Part shown: positions 60,081 through 64,000 of the stretch, piece by piece
Layout: every line of letters starts with the position of its first letter
Numbering within the stretch: the first letter of the stretch is position 1
Translations under genes and position numbers: made by a program
The notes under the pieces: generated by a model
Told to the model about the DNA's origin: nothing
Seen by the model: the letters and a program-made list of their open reading frames with translations, nothing else
Database searches by the model: none
Assembly: GCA_033675265.1 (NCBI GenBank)
Contig: JAUJYZ010001494.1
Location: 949,467 to 1,013,466, forward strand
Reading direction: 5' to 3'
Origin: Actinostola sp. cb2023
Lineage: Eukaryota; Cnidaria; Anthozoa; Actiniaria; Actinostolidae
Length of the DNA stretch: 64,000 nt

Positions 60081-60193
60081 GGGGGGTGGGGGGGATAGGG
60101 GGGGGGGATTAGAGACGCGTAGCGAGCGCCCGTAGGCGTAAGGCGCTAGGGGGGGGGGGGGAGGGGGTAGGGGGGGGGGGGGGGTTTTGGGGG
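60081..60193. repeat. G-run region with G-quadruplex potential
   Basis: Several runs of 6-17 G separated by short spacers, with a GACGCGTAGCGAGCGCCCGTAGGCG segment between. Plus-strand G-quadruplex formation is plausible. Followed by CCCCCAGAAAATTC, the dispersed-repeat motif of 63.6 kb. Confidence 0.7.
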
Positions 60194-60775
60194 CAATGGT
60201 CCCCCAGAAAATTCTGAAATCAGAGGCTCGGAAGAAATGGGCTATTTTCAGCGTTCTCCAAGATTTATTTGTTGATTTACGAAAGCGTAATCCTAATTGA
60301 TACTTGGTTCCTCATGTGGTGCCAGATGAGGGTAAAACATATGCTATTGAAATAAGTATAGAGGGGACACTAAGAATTTCGATGGGATGAATCGGATTCG
60401 ACAATCCTTTAATTAGGTGGTTGCGAAAGTCCTTAAATTATGAAGGTCGGGTTGCTCTGCTCTGAGTGCCCGAAGCTGGTTTTAATATAAAATAATTTAT
60501 ATAAATAAATTGAAATTTCCAATCATATCGCTAAACGAAATCGCGCTCAGGCTAGGGATACGCGTCACCACAATGTGTTCAGCTGCGGATCACACACTAG
60601 TGTGGTTTCACTATATCGCTGTGAGAGCTGAAAATAATTGTCCAAAATTCCCAAGGGACATTTTTAAACTTATAACATAAGGTTTAACAATCGAAGTTCA
60701 CACAACAGTGTTTATATAACCGCGTATCTGAACAACCGGGTTTCTCTAATTCCGTGTAATAAACGCGAAACGATG

Positions 60776-60870
60776 AGGGGGGTGTTAGAACACGTTACAA
60801 AAAAAAAGATTGGGGGGCGTGTGGTAGCCACCCCACAATCCACCCCCTTGCCTGGATCCGCCCCTGAGCG
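60776..60870 (-). mobile_element. Dispersed-repeat end (GGATCCGCCCCTGAG)
   Basis: CCCCCTTGCCTGGATCCGCCCCTGAG preceded by A-runs and GGGGGGCGTGTGGTAGCCACC resembles a common transposable-element terminus of marine invertebrates. No coding part is present; family unknown. Confidence 0.35.
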
Positions 60871-61004
60871 TGATAGTAACGTATAAACTGGTCGATTTTG
60901 GGCACCAGCATAATTTTCTTTCACTGGTAACGATGACAGGTATAGTGGTTGAAGTATCTAATCCGCCTTCAACACTGGTGTGGTTTCTGCTTCTGGTGAC
61001 TTAC

Positions 61005-61157
61005 CGTACGTCTACACAAAGAGGGTAGTTTGACTCACGGTCAGTGCTTGTGAAAGTAAACTGATGCTCAAACACTGAGGCGGGCCTGAAGTCATGATGA
61101 TTCACGTCGCCAGTCCTGTCCCCTATGTGGATAAAAGTTTGCTCCATGCTATCAGCC
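61005..61157 (-). CDS. Orphan coding exon, unknown protein
   Basis: Acceptor TTTCTTTTCAAG|GGCTG with a good pyrimidine tract, donor GACGTACG|GTAAGT; symmetrical phase 2, 51 codons. Reads ADSMEQTFIHIGDRTGDVNH, HDFRPASVFEHQFTFTSTDR, ESNYPLCVDV. Composition and splice signals look coding but no domain is recognised. It could be a further 5' exon of the channel gene, but its phase-2 donor cannot join either 51649 or 49461 directly, so another exon would be needed. Confidence 0.45.
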
Positions 61158-61159
61158 CT

Positions 61160-62915
61160 TGAAAAGAAAGATTCAATATTTTGTACATTTTCATTAAAAA
61201 AAAAAACACACACAAAACCCAAATTTTTTTGGGATCATAATATAAAGGACAAGCGGAGTTGCGGTCCAAAAGTCTGACATTTCAAGACCTTCAAGTGTAT
61301 TTTAATATCCACGGCCGATTGACTAGTACTTCAGTTTGCTGAAAAAGGAAAAGAAAGTTTAACAAGTGTTTTTTAAGTAATTATTATTTCTATGGTATTT
61401 GCTAGATGTGGAATTCGTTAACCTGGCCGAGCTCCCGGTGATAACATCGCTGAATATGTATTTGCGAGGTATAAACTTTCGGCATTTGATGTGGCAACTG
61501 GAACACCCCTCTCTTTCATATGTACGCCAGGCTTTTTGGGGGGGGGGGCATCTTATGCAAGAACCCTGGCTTTGGATAATTCAAGGACACTGCTTGAAGC
61601 CTGAGAACAATTTAGCCGCCTCCTTCATCACGCTTATCAGCTCCCTCCCCCTCTCTCTCTCGGGCAGGAATGTCCGGGGGGATGAAAGAATCGATGGTAA
61701 CTGGAATTAAGTATATCACTAGGTTGTCGCGGTACATTGCATTCGACGAAGCTAGCCTATTGTCTCTTTCCTTTATACAAGTATGATGACCCTTGCTTGG
61801 CAGCTTACACGTATGTGGAGAGATGACACTAATATTAATTTTCTGCAACGCTTCTAAATTCAATGATTCTTCCTATCTCAACTAGAATAATGTATCACTC
61901 TAGCTTATCGGTCCGAGTAAGCGGTAGAGAGAGGCAACGGTATTTTATCGAGAGTTTATTTGTTACTAACTGATATTTATTCAATAATCCCCCGGAATAA
62001 GCTTTTCGCGGAGACAATCGCTCTATACCACTACATTCCAATATTCTCACAAAAAAACCCTTAACTACTCCGCGTGGTGATTTTTGAATGAGGGAGGGAA
62101 ACGCCGAGAACAAACCTTAGTGGGAGAGAGCAACACTTCACGGGAATCCGAAACTGCAAGCTGATAAAACAGTGGCTTCACTATTACTTCGTGAAAATAA
62201 CTAATCCGAAGTAGTGTGAGCATATTATAATATGGGTGTAGATGGCAAATGCGTAACTGTATTCCAAATTAAAATGTATATTTATATATCCCACATTTGA
62301 AATAAACTATCAATCACGAGGGTTCGTTTGAAAAACATGAGCTAGCGGGGGCGCAATAGTAGTGTAATACCGGCATTTTTGATCATCAAAATTAAGGCAT
62401 TGATCATAATAAAATGATTCGCGCGCATGGTGCAGCCGTTTCACTCTCCATGCAGGGAGATTTTTCCAATTAATCGCCTAATCCCTTAATAGGTGAAAGG
62501 ATGTGTGGAGGTTATAGACAGACCATCATTAGAAAATATACAGCGAGTCTTTGTTATAATTTGTATGAATCAAGACTATTAACCCGAGAACATTACAACT
62601 TATGAAAAGCGCAAGCTACTTCCAAATGGTTTCCTCCAATCCTCACGTACTGGTCACTACAACCATGCAATCCAACTCTACTATGAGCCCTTGTAGAGCT
62701 ATTTCCTTTCCTTTTCAGTGCTCTACCCACTTCTAGCGCTGAGGAACAGACCGAACAAAGAACAAGAGCCGAATCATTGAAAAAAAAAAATATCGATTCT
62801 GTTAGGCTAAAAAGGACAGTGCATGTTGAAAAGTTTTGCAGTGTCAAAATTACACAGTGCAAATTAACGATTTCTCGTTTCAAATTTTGAAATAATTTGC
62901 AATTCGTGTTTTTTT
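61160..62915. other. Gene-free stretch
   Basis: A GGGGGGGGGG run near 61539 and short frames only. Nothing else recognised. Confidence 0.4.
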
Positions 62916-62916
62916 T

Positions 62917-62917
<1 letters not shown>

Positions 62918-62988
<71 letters not shown>
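62918..62988. repeat. Poly-T tract, 71 bases
   Basis: Uninterrupted T. On the minus strand it is poly-A downstream of GGAGCGCGGAGTCGATTTGAC, so it could be a retroposed poly-A tail, though no body was recognised. Confidence 0.9.
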
Positions 62989-63499
62989 CAAGAGGCTGTC
63001 AAATCGACTCCGCGCTCCCATTTGATATACTCTTTGTATAGAACAACCTGACTCGATCCTGGCAAATTATTTCCCAAAAATTGCAAGGAACTCGAAACCG
63101 TAATGGATTGCTCTACTAAGCATTACATTGGACGTATTTTTCTGTTATATTAGACAAGTATTAGTTTATTATTTATTGAAAAGAAAAGTTTATAGACATG
63201 CAGTCCTCACAGCATTTAGTCAGGAACATGCAGAAAGTCATGCAATACACGCCTCACTAAGGGACCGGTCATTAAATAAGTGGTGGGGAAAGGGGGCTGC
63301 TAATGATGAGTAGATGCTGAGTAGCGGCCACTTTTTTTTTAAGCGCCACAAAGAAACAAAACATTCAACTTTTGTGGGGATGGTCGCAATTTTTTAATTT
63401 GAGTTTTGGGTCATCATTTTTAACCTCATTTTATCAACCAACGTCTTCCATCGCTAAATCAGTACCTCTTATCAAGCTTGTTCTATTTGGCAATTTTGA

Positions 63500-64000
63500 A
63501 AGACCATGGGGGGGGGGAATGTGCGTTCATTATCGATACGTGTATCACTGAAATGCTTTCTTGGGGAACGCTTGAAATAGCCTTTTTCTGACCCTCTATA
63601 TTTCAATATTTTCTGGGGGAAAAGCGGCATGACCCCATAGCCCCCCTACCAGCTCAACGTGCATTCTAACGTTGTGCACGCCTACACGTGCAAGAAAGAT
63701 TAATCGGATACGTGTAAATCACAATAGCTTTGAGCAACAACTGGAAATATCGATTTTCGATCCTCTAGTTTTCAAAATGTTCTGGGGCAGCATGCCCCCC
63801 AAACCCCCCCTAGAGACCGTAAAATGCTCACCTGCCTACGTGCACGCTACTAGTACTGTCGCGTGCAATTAGCGATAAGGTGTAATACACAAATAGCTTG
63901 GGCTTTGGAAGAACGGCTGGAACTAAGCATATTTTCCCGGGGTCCATTCTAGATTTCAAGAACAAAAAAAGTAAACAAAATTTTCTGGGGCAGCATTGCC
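63500..64000. repeat. Dispersed repeat, three partial units
   Basis: TTTTCTGGGG(G) followed by (A/C)AGC(G)GCATG(A)CCCC and CCCCCTA recurs at about 63609, 63777 and 63980, each preceded by GGAA...GAT/CTAGATTTCA-type sequence. Units are about 170-200 bp. The same motif appears at 30380 and 60190. Confidence 0.6.

Noticed and set aside
62593..63021. 142-codon minus frame beginning with poly-Lys
   Set aside because: The first part is the poly-T tract; the remainder has no recognised domain or splice signals.

Overview
This is a metazoan nuclear genome window: AT-rich, with GT-AG introns, very long microsatellites, and dense small inverted-repeat transposons. The repeat repertoire (CCAATCAGAGCGCGCG-type MITE ends, AATAAAGTTATTATT retroposon tails, an ACCCTAAAAGGGACGACG-type repeat near 20.5 kb) and the gene content suggest a marine invertebrate. 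An anthozoan cnidarian (coral or anemone) is my best guess, from memory of such repeats and not proven.

Only two substantial genes can be supported. (1) At 3471-10389 sits a complete DNA transposon with TTAA target duplications and about 1.1-kb terminal inverted repeats (TIRs). It encloses a four-exon plus-strand gene (4680-8623) that splices cleanly into a 1,182-residue transposase-like protein: Cys-rich N-terminus, candidate D-D-E core, C2H2 finger and SAP-like tail. TTAA duplications and this layout suggest Kolobok or a similar superfamily. (2) On the minus strand, at least eight phase-consistent exons between 49461 and 38028, plus a probable ninth at 51547-51649, encode a membrane protein with this order: CUB domain, Ig domain, extracellular Cys-rich/S1-like segment, M1, K+ selectivity filter TTVGYGD, M2, S2-like segment, M3, short cytoplasmic tail. 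That is the three-helix layout of GluR0/ionotropic glutamate receptors with a potassium-selective pore and an animal CUB-Ig ectodomain. The 5' end (signal peptide) is not resolved. One orphan exon at 61005-61157 (minus) may belong to the same or another gene.

Layout: 1-3.5 kb, MITEs and a minisatellite; 3.5-10.4 kb, autonomous transposon; 10.4-14.4 kb, no recognisable gene; 14.4-16.4 kb, MITE and stacked tandem arrays, including an E-box (CACGTG) array; 16.9-23 kb, dispersed and tandem segmental repeats; 23-35.6 kb, many palindromic MITEs, some nested; 35.8-37.1 kb, a 55-bp satellite inside a MITE; 38-51.6 kb, the channel gene, whose introns hold a 27-bp array, palindromic MITEs, a roughly 97-copy 20-bp array in which every unit carries a CArg-box consensus, higher-order microsatellites and a 600-bp-arm foldback element; 52.2-54.9 kb, nested inverted-repeat elements; 55-64 kb, mostly unannotatable sequence with G-runs, one exon, poly-T and retroposon-like tails.

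The two genes show no functional link. The channel locus is the main biological interest, and the transposon is the best-preserved mobile element.
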